Source of the DNA: Roridomyces roridus
Taxonomy: Eukaryota; Basidiomycota; Agaricomycetes; Agaricales; Mycenaceae
NCBI GenBank assembly: GCA_029378245.1
Contig: JARKIF010000002.1
Coordinates: forward strand, 1,550,001-1,614,000
Direction of reading: 5' to 3'
DNA length: 64,000 nt
Position numbers and translations under genes: made by a program
Notes under the pieces: generated by a model
Seen by the model: only the letters and a program-made list of their open reading frames with translations
What the model was told of the DNA's origin: nothing
The model's database searches: none
In this document: in pieces, positions 11,123-21,754 of the stretch
Layout: the number at the start of each line of letters is the position of its first letter
Numbering within the stretch: position 1 is the stretch's first letter

Positions 11123-13335
11123 TTACTCTTCGTTAGGATAGTCCAGTAAATCCAAGCTCGCTACATCATACAAAAGCGTCTCTTCCCAATCCCGCTTTCT
11201 CCTCCGCTTGATTGAGAAATATCTCGTTCCAAACTCCCACCCGCCCTGCACGCGCCCCTTCTCCTTTCCCCCACGGCGAGTGAAATACACCTCGGGGTTG
11301 TCTGGCAACCCGATGGCATTCACTGCAAAGTCCATGATTCGGGGATACAGCTCCTTGCGCTGCACCTGCATGGCCCGGAGTGTCGATTTTCCGACAAGCA
11401 ATAGCCGTAGGTGGGCGGTGAACGCGCGAAAGGCGGACACTGCGTCTTCCAGCCAGCGAAGAGCCATCCACATCAATGCAGGAACGAGCATGAACGTGAT
11501 TGCGCTGAAGGGGAAGGTCACAAGGGAGAGACCAAGCCAGACAACCAACCCGGACATGAGTCCGTATATCAGTTTGTATTGTGCTATCTCATCCCAGGTA
11601 TCGAAGATCGGTCTGCATGACGAGGGTTAGTTTACAAAACAGAAACACGCTGGGTACTTGCCCAGTCTGCTCGGATCAGAGTCAGTCAAACAACCGTGCA
11701 GCAGGGAATCGAGACTCGCCTTCTTGAAATTGTGGACAGCGTAAAAGGTGGTGAGGAATACAGGAGTCCAGAGAACGAGGCCGGGAAGCGATAATGTAAA
11801 CAAACACCACGCCCAGACGAATCGAAGGACCATGCGTGCAAAAATAAGGGGCCTAGAAATCGTTGGCCGGCGAACGCGCTCGTCCGTTAATCCCCAATGT
11901 GTCAATTGATCTTGATATTTCTATCCGGGAGATGAAAACGAGCAAAGAATTAACGGCGTTCCACTTACACTGAGATCCAGACGCAGTTCTGGCAGCTCAG
12001 GTCGTTTCTCGTCGTCGTCACTTGCGTCAGTATGGCCCTCGAAAGCCTTGAAGGCCTCGATGAATGCGCGCACCACGCGGACGTGGTCGCCGAGGCGCAT
12101 TCGTGTGCCCAAGGGTGCGTAGATTCGTGCAGCCAGTTTACCCAGCCGCACAACGTCCCATGAGGGAGCGTCGATGGTTCCGGAGCTAATCTATACCCCG
12201 ATTCAGTTCAGGCCGGGACACCCTCTGTTTAATTTACCTGTTCGTACATCTGGGCCGTTACTTGCCGAATGTGTTTATAATCTATCGGGGCCAGTAGCTC
12301 GGGATGGGTCTACGGGAGTGAATCAGATTTGAGAAGATGAAAAGGAAGCTCGACCAGCCACCTTTGATGAGAATGTCATTGGTGGATGGAAACTGACCAA
12401 CACATCTGAGCGAAAATGCTGCCGATGCCTAACACGAGTAAATAGGGAGGGAGGAGATGTAGGAGAATTTAGCCCACATATATGTGATCGAGCAATTCAA
12501 GAGAGAGATCTCAAAATCGGGGTCGTTGCGATTGCGTGTGAGGACATCGGAAATTAAACGCGCGACTGGTAGACGAGTGTCAGTAATTGAAGGAAGAATG
12601 TAAAAAGAACACCTGCCGCCTGTCTTCAAGGGGGCGATGGTGGGATGATATCTGGAGAACGAAGGGCAGCATTTTAATATGCCAAGATGTTATGTATACC
12701 TCAAATACCTGCTTAGACCTTCTGGGAATAGGCAAACAGCGTCACCCAGTTCGAGCGCCTAACCAGCTACTCAGATGAATGCCAACCTTTTCATTACAGC
12801 CATACTCACCTCCATCAGCTTTTCCATGACGTCTGTATTGTCCTGGATGCTGCCTTGAGAAGCTGGGCCGAGGGCAATCTCTCTCACTCACCACAGTAAT
12901 CCCATCCGCGTAATCTTTCCTTCTCTTTACTGGTACTGTACCAGCAGCTTCAATTAGCCAAGACGTGAAAGACCGCTGGCCAAACTGAGTAGCCTTGGCC
13001 GTCAACCGAAGCATGTTGCGGTCGACGGGCGGGATTGCCGTGACGAGAACTCTACGCAAATTATAGGGTTTGTTTCACCGGCAAATCTTTGAGACGCACA
13101 ATGCATCGGTCAACGAGTTGGAATGATTTGAGGTAACAATGCATGGCCGCCCAGTCTTGGGGATATTTGCCTGGCCTTCCACCACGATTGAACCATAGAA
13201 AATCTTTAACACGAAGCGAAAAAGAAGCCTTTTCAATCGGTTCAGCGCGTCGGAATATTGAGAGGGATGTTTGCGTACATACCGAATCAAAATGTAAGAG
13301 TAGGGTGTTGAACTACCGGTCCTTGGACCGGGCAT
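11123..13335 (-). CDS. Glycerol-3-phosphate / dihydroxyacetone-phosphate acyltransferase (Gpt2/Sct1 family)
   Basis: Catalyses the first acylation of glycerolipid synthesis at the ER. The start at 13335 (MPGPRTGSSTPYSYILIR) splices to LLFRFVLKIFYGSIVVEG. The acyltransferase signature is visible as SNHSNSLTDAL (an NHxxxxxD form) at about 13080-13115, then TAIPPVDRN, and FPEGLSRYHPTIAPLKTG in block III (about 12640-12740). The C-terminal half has two or more hydrophobic pairs (FVWAWCLFTLSLPGLVLW near 11800, GLVVWLGLSLVTFPFSAITF near 11500), matching the membrane anchors of Gpt2/Sct1. The tail is basic and then ends in LLDYPNEE. Many short introns, including one of about 57 nt inside the FPEG block. 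The divergent neighbour RRP12 starts only 165 bp away. Confidence 0.88.
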
Positions 13336-13500
13336 AGCGCCCCTAAACACGACGCGGTCTAGAATTGGAGGAAATTGGCGCGAGACTTGTCCAGAGTGCT
13401 CAGTACTCACAGTGCGCGGTTGGTGCGCGGAGTGGTGGTGGGCGCAGATCACAACCCAATTTGGATGACACCGATCACCCGAAAATTTCTGGCTTGAACG
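13336..13500. promoter_or_regulatory. Short bidirectional promoter between acyltransferase gene and RRP12
   Basis: 165 bp separates the start codons. GAAAATTTC at 13481-13489 contains the AAAATTT core of the ribosomal RNA processing element (RRPE) known from ribosome-biogenesis genes in yeasts. It lies just upstream of RRP12. This is a motif resemblance only. Confidence 0.35.
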
Positions 13501-16500
13501 ATGGAGCAGGCTCTCGAGAAGATACGGCCACACACACAGTCGACCTTGGCCCACCAAAAGACGCCTGCAACTCTCCTCATCGCCCTCGAATCCACCTTTC
13601 GCGAGCAGAGCGCAGAAGCTACCCCCACCGCCTACTTTGCCGCACTTTTGACCACCCTCGATGGCACGATCCAGAAGAGGGACGTCGGACTCGATGAAGG
13701 AGACATACTCCCGGCGGAGCTCTATCTTCTGGCCCTTGTGGCCCCCTTCGTTTCCCCGCCGGTGTTACGCACCCACCTCCTCACGATCCTGAATTTTACC
13801 GCTCCGCTTTTCCCCTCGTTGGCCCAACATGCCCCGGCCTTGCGCTCCCAACTATCTCTATACCACGTATTGTTGTTATCGTTGGATCGCTCTCAGCTGG
13901 AGACACAGGGTATCCGTCAATCCTTTGCGTCCATATTGCAATTATGTCTCGATCCTCGCCCAAAAGTGCGGAGAAAGGCGGCAGACACTGTGAGAGATGT
14001 TCTCGCAAACCCTCCGGCCCCACTCGCTCGCCATCCTTATGCCGAAAGGGTAGCCGAGTGGATTAAATCCGCGCTCTCTGAAGTCAGTGCGGGGCCATTT
14101 GCTCGATCCAAGGCCTCCAAGGGTGCGGAGCCCGTGGCGGCAGATTCTGCCATACATATCCTGGCGCTTTTGCGGCCTGTTCTCCAGAACCTTCCCCCTT
14201 CCGTGAGTGTTGAGCATTCACTCGATGCAGTTCTGAACAAGTTCTAGTCCCTTCCCGGGATCACCAACTTGCTCCTCACTCTCCCTCGCCTGGGGAACCC
14301 ATATCTTTCCCAATCCGCTTACTCCATCCTCTCCGAGCTATTTGCTCTGCCCATCGAGGACGAGTCGGTTAGCGTGAATGACCAAATCTCGGATGTCTTG
14401 AAAGCCGTGCTGGCCTCGCCGCCGTCAAAAGCTGGTGCCACGTTGTCCCCTGCATGGGTGCAGGTGCTGGGGTCGGCTATGGTGTCTTATCATTCGACAG
14501 ACCCCGACGCTGCATCTTCCGAGTTTGGCCCAGTATGGAAAACCGTCTGGACATTCCTCGAATCCTCCGACTCGGCAACCAAGGCGGCTGCCGCTCAATC
14601 CCTCGACCTTTTAACTCGATGCATCACTCCTTCGATGGTCGATTCAGCAATCTTGGAGCCAGAACCCAGGTCCACGCTCGGGAAAGTCATTGTGCAAATT
14701 ACAAAGGCGCTAGACTCGCTCACCTATGCTGGAGCTACTCCACAACTCCTTTCCGTCATCTCCTCACTCATCGCGCGTCTCCACCACAAGGCAGACGGGA
14801 CCAAGACCGCTGCCGAGGCTCTCCTTCTACCGTTGATCACGCGCGTTGGTGATCTCCGGACACAGAAAGGTTTTGAGTTTAAAGAGCATGCGGACGCTAC
14901 ACTCGCGGCGGCGATGCGAGTTTTGGGGCCGCAATCTTTACTGGCCGCCCTCCCTTTGAATCTTGAACCAAGTGATAGGTACGGCGGAAGGTTGTCCTCT
15001 ACTATACTTTATCCTCATACCTTTCCAGACAAGAAGGGCGGGAGCCTCGAGCATATCTCCTTCCTCTATTAGCTCAGCCCCATCCATCGCCCTTGTCACA
15101 TTTCGTTTCTTACTTTGTGCCTCTGAGCGAACGGATGTTTGGCCTACAGCAGGAAGCGGAAACGGAAGGTCGACAGTCTCAGGCGAAACTCTGGAGTGTC
15201 CTCATTGGACAGATCTGGACGGGTCTCTCGGGTTACTGCTGGGCTACCGCAGATCTGAAAGAGGTGTGTAAGTTCGTGTCATTTTGGAAGTATATTCAAC
15301 TGGTTTCAGGCCCTCAACCCAAGTTTCTCTGCATTGTTATCTGGATTGCTTTACGGTCAGGCAGAGCTTCGCCCCGCCGTCCTCAAAGCGCTCAAAATCA
15401 TGGTTGAATCAAATGTTGCTGTCGCCTCTGGTGCACAAGATACGGCACCGATAAACCCCAACAGCCTCTCTGCGGCCCAAGCGGCTGAAAACATTGCATA
15501 TCTCCGCACGCAAGCTGAAAGTTGGCTTGCAGTCCTGTTCAACGTCTTTGGGAGTGTGGGCCGAGACAGCCGAGGGAGTGTGGGAGAGGTCATCACTGTA
15601 TGGGCTGCTATTGCTGGAGAGCAGGTGTGTGCATGCCGTTCGATTTCATTTCCTCATACTCAATGATTTACAGGAAATCGCCAAAGCTCAAGTCAAAGTT
15701 GTTGAACTTTTGAAAGCGAACCTTGCCAGTCAAGCTTCTCAGCCACCACGTAGCAGCAGTATCGAGGGTGGTAGCGCGGCCGCAGCGACGCAGGATCTCG
15801 TTCTCCTACTCCTACCCAACTTATCACGTGCCGATGCCCAACAACTATTCCAGTTGTGTCTTTCGGCGCAGATGCTCAGCGCCAAGGATAATGGTGTTCA
15901 GAAACGTGGCTACAAGATCCTGACCCGACTGATCGAGTCGCAAAAGGTCGAGATAGACGCCGTTGCGGTGTTGAAGCAGCTAGACGAGCTGGCGGATGGG
16001 CTCACCGCCGCTGCGAAGAAGGTGAGGGATTTCTGGTTGACGGTCCGATACGTGCTCACAGATACTAGGATCGATTCAACCTCCTCTCTCTTCTGATCCC
16101 TCTCCTCCCGTCTTCGGCTATGCACGTCATACCGTCCCTCATTCCCGAGGCCGTTCTAGGTACGAAGGAGCCCTCAGAAAAGGCGAGAACTGCCGCGTTT
16201 GATGTTGTTGTTGCGATGGGCAAGAAGATGAACGAGGGCGGGGTGGTCAAGCGCAATCTGATGGACGGTATGGACGAAGACGGTGCCGAGGATGGTAGGC
16301 TGGTTTCACACTTCTAGTACGCCTGCTAACCCGTTCTCGATAGCTGCGGCGAATATCCAAGAATTCATGACCATGGTTGCCGGAGGCTTGGCTGGTGCCA
16401 GTCCGCATATGATCAGTGCCACGGTGACCGCTATTTCTCGGCTCGTCTTTGAGTTCAAAGGTCGGTTTTTGCAATCCTTGTAGATCTTTCTAACGTATAT

Positions 16501-17698
16501 CACCAGATGTCATTCCAATGAGCATGCATGGCGAGATTCTCGCCACCCTCCTTGTCTTTATCTCTTCCGCGAACCGCGAGATAGTCAAGTCCATTCTCGG
16601 CTTTGTCAAACTCTCCATTCACACCCTTCCCGCTGACCTCATGCGCCCGCATCTTCCTACGCTGGTACCAGCGCTCCTCGGGTGGTCACACGACCATAAG
16701 AATCACTTTAAAGCGAAAGTGCGGCACATCTTTGAGCGGATGCTCCGGCGTTTCGGGTGGGACGAGGTGTATGGATGTGCCGGGGAGGAGGAGGCGAAGA
16801 AGGTGCTCGTTAATATCAAGAAGCGAAAGGAGAGGGCGAAGCGCAAGAAGGCGAACGGCAAGGATGAGGAGGACGAGGTGAGTTGGATTTACTTTTTTGC
16901 ACATGTTGCTGACCTTTTTCCAAGCCTGCTGTTAAACCCACGACTGGCGATGCGTTCGAAGATGTCCTCTACGGGAGCGAGAGTGAACTGGAGGACAGTG
17001 ACGATGAAGCCGAGCCTCAAAAAGGGCGGGCAACAGCACCTCCAAAGAAGAAGGGGGCTACACAAGGCGCACGTATTCGGATCGACGACGACGAGCCTAT
17101 GGACTTGCTTCAAGGAGCAGCGTCGCGGATTACTCGTATGTCTTTCCTCGGTTTCCGATGACTAGTCACTAAATTTACGCAGAGGGGACTTCCAATCGCC
17201 GGCGTAAACCGGGGCAAGATGCCTCACGGTTCAAGGTCGACGACGATACGGGCAAAATGGTCATTGATGAAGAGGGAGATGCCGATGATGAGCTGAACGC
17301 TGCCGATGATGTTGCCGGTGCGGCATATCGGGAGAGTCTCACCTCTGTTGACGGCTTCACGCGGGGCCCGAACGGACGCGTTAAATTCAACAAGGATACG
17401 AAGAAACGAAGGAGAGAGGAAGCTGACGCGGATGGGGACGTGGAGATGGGTGAAGGGAATGGCGGGGGTGACGCCAAAAAGGCCAAGCGACGCGCAGAGC
17501 CCAAGTTTGGGCATGAGTTCAAGGCCAAGGTATGTGTTGCTGTTCTTGTAGGGACGCTTGAAGCTGACTGTCATTTAGAAAGCCGGTGGGGACGTCAAGA
17601 AGGGTGGTGTGGACCCATATGCGTACATGTCGCTGTCGCAGGCTGCGAAAAAGAGCCATCGTAAGAAGGAGAAAATCGGGATTGTAGGGAAACGATAG
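13501..17698 (+). CDS. RRP12: Ribosomal RNA processing protein 12 (NUC173/HEAT-repeat karyopherin-like)
   Basis: Rrp12 assists nuclear export of pre-40S and pre-60S particles. The N-terminus MEQALEKIRPHTQST and the long alpha-helical HEAT/NUC173 body (DPRPKVRRKAADTVRDVL near 13950-14010; VHAVIPSLIPEAVL-like segment near 16120) match the family. An apparent in-frame TAG at 14245-14247 is removed by a 46-nt intron (GTGAGT..TTCTAG), so the frame is intact. Other introns lie near 15265, 15625, 16020, 16295, 16460, 16880, 17140 and 17530. The C-terminus is highly charged (KKRKERAKRKK at about 16820-16860, KKRRREEADADGD at about 17400) and ends KEKIGIVGKR, typical of nucleolar factors. The start at 13501 is the only ATG that includes the conserved N-terminus. 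Confidence 0.93.
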
Positions 17699-17820
17699 CC
17701 TCTTGTATTTTCTGAGCGAATTTCACTCTATTACTTGACCTCTGGCTGTGGGCTTACGAGGCCAGGTTTACGCGCGTGCTCTCCGTCGATCATGTCAAAC
17801 CACAAGCAGAAATAAATTTA

Positions 17821-18128
17821 TTGCCGTTTGCAGAATAGTTGGCGCGGATCATGATGGTGTGATTTTTGGCTCATTTCAGCCCGAATCTTAGAACGCTCAT
17901 TTCTCCACAACCGCTGCACCAATTCACAAGATTTTGGTATCACCGTAATCGCCTCGTCCACGCGCAGGGCGCCCCATAAATTTTGAGCCCGGAATTTGGT
18001 GCCTTGCATCTCTGTTTTCCGGCACCCCAAGTAGCACGAGAACGGCTGTAACTTCACGTAGACTGCTCAGAATAACACCATTTTCGAATATGTTGTCGTC
18101 CTACATGTACTCTAGGGCGCCCCGGGTG
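17821..18128 (+). repeat. Left terminal inverted repeat of the mariner-type element
   Basis: Starts TTGCCGTTTGCAGAATAG and ends ..GGGCGCCCCGGGTG. The same sequence is present in reverse complement at 19186-19492 with scattered substitutions. Confidence 0.9.
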
Positions 18129-18228
18129 TGCGGCTGCCCAGGGATAGGTTCTTCAGCTATAGTTTGCCCCAAGATCAAAGCACACCACACTTGCAAATCT
18201 TGCTTGCCTCTTGTCAATTCTACGCTCA

Positions 18229-18460
18229 TGGCCAATGGCAAAAAGAAGAAGGCACCACCCACAGGACAACGAAAAATCGCCAAAGTACAGAAACCCCCTA
18301 CCCCTACCCCACCTCGTCCCAAGCCTCGGCGCAAGAAAAAAGAGGTGGAGGAACCCCAAGAGCCCCAGCCCACAGCGGTGGTGGACATAACCTCTCCCTC
18401 TCCACCCCGTCGTCCTAAACAGAAACGGGTCAAGCTCCTCTACACGTTACCTCCCAGCTT
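18229..18460 (+). other. Lys/Pro-rich open frame inside the transposon, possible captured gene fragment
   Basis: An ATG at 18229 opens a frame MANGKKKKAPPTGQRK followed by Pro- and Lys-rich sequence (PTPTPPRPKPRRKKKE). The frame runs on into sequence antisense to the transposase after about 18450. It lies where the rest of the DDE domain should be and does not resemble transposase. It may be the 5' end of a host gene or of another element captured by the transposon. No function is assigned. Confidence 0.35.
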
Positions 18461-19102
18461 CAAAGAAACATTTGCGTATGGCTCGGTGGCCGCTCAAGGC
18501 CCAAGCGCGGTGTCGGATGGACGTGCGGCGATCGAAGGAGCTCTCGTCGACGAAGACAGTCTGCTCTGCCGTGTACTCCATGCCATGGGTGTACCTGAAG
18601 GTGGCCCGTTTCACCGCACTGCGCTCCAGTGCGGCTCGAGTAAGCTGCACTGAAAATATCAATGAAAAGCAAGGATTATCCCCAAGGGCTGCGCACCTTC
18701 TTCATTGTGAACCCACACCGCTTCAAGCTGCGCCAGATAGTCGCTTCGCTGACCTCGGTACCGCGGCGTTCCTGGAGAAGCTCACGCAATTCATCCAGAT
18801 AGCTGTCTGGACTGTGCCGAATTACACCAGTCAAGAACTGCGTAAAGATGAGGTGCATCCCGTAGTAGAGAGGCAGAATGCACACTAATATCGCCGTGGG
18901 TCATCCTTCGTTTCGCTCCACGCAGCTCCATTCGCAGATGCTCCCGACAAACAATCCCTCTCTTGTGATAGTCCTCGAGGACTCGTTGCACACTTCTTGT
19001 CGCGCAGCCCGTATACTTGACAATTTCCGGGACCTTGAGACACCGGGACATGTTCAGAATAGCCCCCCGAAGGTCGTCGGAGAGAGGTTTGCCGCGAGTC
19101 AT
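18447..19102 (-). pseudogene. Tc1/mariner-like transposase, truncated
   Basis: Starts MTRGKPLSDDLRGAILNMS at 19102. The helix-turn-helix-like region VPEIVKYTGCATRSVQRVL suits DNA binding to the terminal repeats. A second block, SPDSYLDELRELLQERRG (about 18780-18840), precedes ATIWRSLKRCGFTMKK. The latter appears to splice over about 18662-18705 to TRAALERSAVKRATFRY and AEQTVFVDESSFDRRTSIR, giving the first catalytic Asp. The frame then diverges near 18450, and no second Asp or final Asp/Glu is found. Exon joins in the first third are uncertain. Considered inactive. Confidence 0.7.
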
Positions 19103-19185
19103 TGAGGGAGGAGAACAGGTTTGATGTGTTGATCAGAGATGTCCCGTGGTCGTTCAATGAGATATAGGACCTCGTTGGGATTCTG

Positions 19186-19492
19186 CACCCGGGGCGCCCT
19201 AGAGTACATGTAGGACAACACCATATTCGAAAACCGTGTTATTCTGAGCAGTCTACGTGAAGTTACGGCCGTTCTCGTGCTACTTGGGGTGCCGGGAAAC
19301 AGAGATGCACGGCACCAAATTCCGGGCTCAAAAAACATGGGGCGCCCTGCGCGTGGACGAGGCGATTACGGTGATACTAAAATCTTGTGAATTGGTGCAG
19401 CGGTTGTGGAGAAATGAGCGTTCTAAGATTCGGGCTGAAATGAGCCAAAATCACACCATCATGATCCGCGCCAACTATTCTGCAAACGGCAA
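19186..19492 (-). repeat. Right terminal inverted repeat of the mariner-type element
   Basis: Reverse complement of 17821-18128, ending ..CTGCAAACGGCAA at 19492, followed by the TA target duplicate at 19493-19494. Confidence 0.9.
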
Positions 19493-19539
19493 TAAAACAT
19501 GGTACGAGTCGGGCGGCTTTCGACAAGACCACCACCATG

Positions 19540-20344
19540 GCTACTGGCAAAAAGACCAACACGCGCACAAAGGTGGAACCTCCGCAAAATCTCCTCAACA
19601 AGTGGGCTCCCCGCGTCGTAATTCTCCTGCTCGTGGTCGCCATTTGCGGTTTCTTGGACGTGATACGGGTCCGTGCTTTCCGCCCAGATTGTTCGCAGAC
19701 GCGTTAATTTGTGCAGGAACGGTTCTATGTCTTTGACCGCGAGCATTTGCACCAGCTCGCAAAGGCCGCCATCGCTGCCTCACCAGACGACACCGCTGGG
19801 ATGATCCAACACATTGTCACCAACCTCACTCAGACATATCCCTCGAACCAGATCAAGCTCAATGTCGACTCGAGCGAATGGGTCTTCAGCAATGCTGGCG
19901 GTGCGATGGGTGCCATGTACATTATCCACGCCAGCATCACCGAATACCTTATTATCTTCGGAACGCCTCTGGGGACCGAAGGCCATACGGGGCTGCACAC
20001 CGCCGATGACTATTTCCATATTCTTGTTGGTGAGCAGTGGGCATTTAGCCCCGGTGCGCTCGAGATGGAGCGATACACCCCTGGGATGGTCCACTTCCTC
20101 CCGAGAGGGACTGCAAAGCAATACAAGATGCATGAGGGTTGCTTTGCGCTTGAATACGCGCGGGGTACGTGCTTTTACTCTTTTCAAACTGCGCAAGCTC
20201 ATGAAACCAGGCTGGATTCCATTGATGCTGCCGTTCGGCCTGTTGGATATCTTCACCTCGACTCTTGACTTCCCATCCCTATACCACACATTCCGAGCAA
20301 CTGGTAGAGAAATTATCAGGAATCTCTTAATCGCGAAAATTTGA
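19540..20344 (+). CDS. ERG2: C-8 sterol isomerase
   Basis: Converts fecosterol to episterol in ergosterol synthesis at the ER. Exon 1 ([17 protein letters not shown]) carries one N-terminal membrane helix ([18 protein letters not shown]). A phase-0 intron (GTCCGT..GTGCAG) joins it to [16 protein letters not shown]. The body shows the conserved [33 protein letters not shown] and [11 protein letters not shown] blocks of the ERG2/sigma-1 receptor family. The second intron follows FALEYARG and the C-terminus reads [19 protein letters not shown]. Length about 220 aa, as usual. A transposon ends 47 bp upstream of the ATG, so the native promoter is displaced. The 3' end lies 24 bp from the convergent ETF gene. 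Confidence 0.96.
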
Positions 20345-20368
20345 ATAGTATTGTAATTATTGCTCTAT

Positions 20369-21512
20369 CTACTCTTTCAGTTTCTTCACCAGTTCCGGAA
20401 CAACGTCGAACAAGTCCGCAACGAGGCCTACATCCGCCACTTGGAAGATGGGCGCGTCCGGGTCCTGTTCGCATTTAGCATTGAGAATGGGTGCGGTTCA
20501 CAAACAAATACCTTGTTCACGGCCACGATGAGCTTCGAGTCCTTCATGCCAGCAAGATGCTGAATGGCTCCAGAGATGCCAAATGCCATGTACAACTCTG
20601 GTGCGACGACCTTGCCCGTCTGTCCGACCTGCAGCGAATTGTCCGCGTACCCCGCATCGACGGCGGCACGCGACGCGCCAACAGCAGCACCCAAGACGTC
20701 TGCCAGAGGGTAGAGCGTAGATTCAAACGTTTCTGCATTCTTCAACGCGCGTCCACCAGACACTACACGACTCGCAACGCCAAGATCGGGGCGGTCCGAT
20801 TTGGTGATGAGTGTTTGGAGGTGCTCCGTTAAAGGCTGGTCAACTTGGACCGGATCCACAGCCTTGTCCTCTACTTCCATCTCTACCGAGGGGGCGGCGG
20901 GGAACGCGGTCGTGCGAACGGTGAAGAACTTGATGCGAACGGACGACGGGGCACGGACAGTTGCAATGGCGTTGCCCGCGTATATTGGACGTGTAAAAGT
21001 GGTGCTGTTGGCGGCCGAGTCGTGTTCGAGGGAGGTGATGTCAGAGACTGCAGGCAGATCGAGCACGGCGGCGACACGAGGGAGAAGGGACTTTGCCGAC
21101 GCGGTGTGGGCAGAAACGACGTGGGTGAATGGTGATGAATCTGAGAGCAGTTTCTCGAGGAGCAGGGATACGACCTCTGCCGATGGTTCAGCGTATTGGG
21201 CCGAGGTGGAGTGCAGCACAGATGTGAGGCCTTTGAGTCTGTGAAGCGGGTTGGGTCACATTGGCCAGAAACACACGAGTAGAATCACTTTTTGGCCTGC
21301 TGGACCACGCCCTGAAGGCTGTCTGGGGCGCCCACAATGAGACCGGTGACCGGGCCACCCAGCTGCTGTGCTGCCGTTAACGCAGAAAGGGACCCGGAAT
21401 CGATAGTTCCTTGACGATGCTCGAGGAAGACGAGGGCATGGGGAGACTGCGCGCTCGAATACGCGCGAAGGAATGCTCTGAGGCAAGTCGTTGGTCGCGG
21501 TCGGAGCAGCAT
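20369..21512 (-). CDS. Electron transfer flavoprotein alpha subunit, mitochondrial
   Basis: ETF passes electrons from acyl-CoA dehydrogenases to ETF-ubiquinone oxidoreductase. The start [20 protein letters not shown] at 21512 is Arg/Ser-rich without acids, a good mitochondrial presequence. An intron near 21240-21295 follows QGVVQQAKK. The C-terminal FAD-binding domain is clear: [77 protein letters not shown] and [19 protein letters not shown]. The last exon ends ELVKKLKE with a TAG at 20369-20371. Full length, about 340 aa. Confidence 0.95.
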
Positions 21513-21754
21513 CTCGAGTGATCGGACTCGTCCAAAGAATCAAATGTCACTTTGCTTTCAACCACAACATTGACCGTCTTATCGTCTCATACTGATACGG
21601 AAGAAAACGCCGTGCTAAATCCCTGCACGTACAAACACTGGCGCCCTTTCAGATTAGCTTCCAGGGTCTTCCTTTGAGCGCCAATCGTCTTTGTTTTTAG
21701 CAGCATGCCGCGCATTATAAGGGTTGCAAGCCCACGCTGTAACTTCCCCCAACT
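21513..21754. promoter_or_regulatory. Bidirectional promoter between ETF alpha and ZNFX1-like helicase genes
   Basis: 242 bp between divergent start codons. A TTATAA-type AT patch occurs at about 21714-21719, upstream of the helicase start. No further sites recognised. Confidence 0.4.

Larger units (their letters stand above)
17821..19492. mobile_element. Tc1/mariner-type DNA transposon with long terminal inverted repeats, internally rearranged
   Basis: A 1,672-bp element bounded by inverted repeats of about 308 bp (17821-18128 and 19186-19492) that differ by only a few percent. The outer ends are TTGCCGTTTGCAG and its reverse complement. They are flanked by TA on both sides (17819-17820 and 19493-19494), the target duplication of the Tc1/mariner superfamily. 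The minus strand carries transposase pieces. These include an HTH-like N-terminus and FVDESSFDRR, which looks like the first catalytic Asp of a DDE/D domain. The segment expected to hold the remaining catalytic residues is replaced by unrelated sequence (about 18140-18450), so the copy should be non-autonomous. It sits between the RRP12 3' end and ERG2, 47 bp before the ERG2 ATG. Confidence 0.85.

Noticed and set aside
14170..14270. In-frame TAG in RRP12 suggesting a nonsense mutation or two genes
   Set aside because: A 46-nt intron with GTGAGT donor and TTCTAG acceptor removes the stop and restores LPPS-SLPGITNLL.
19099..19338. Short open frames inside the inverted repeats with near-identical translations at 17818-18057 and 19257-19500
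   Set aside because: The similarity comes from the terminal inverted repeats, not from duplicated genes.
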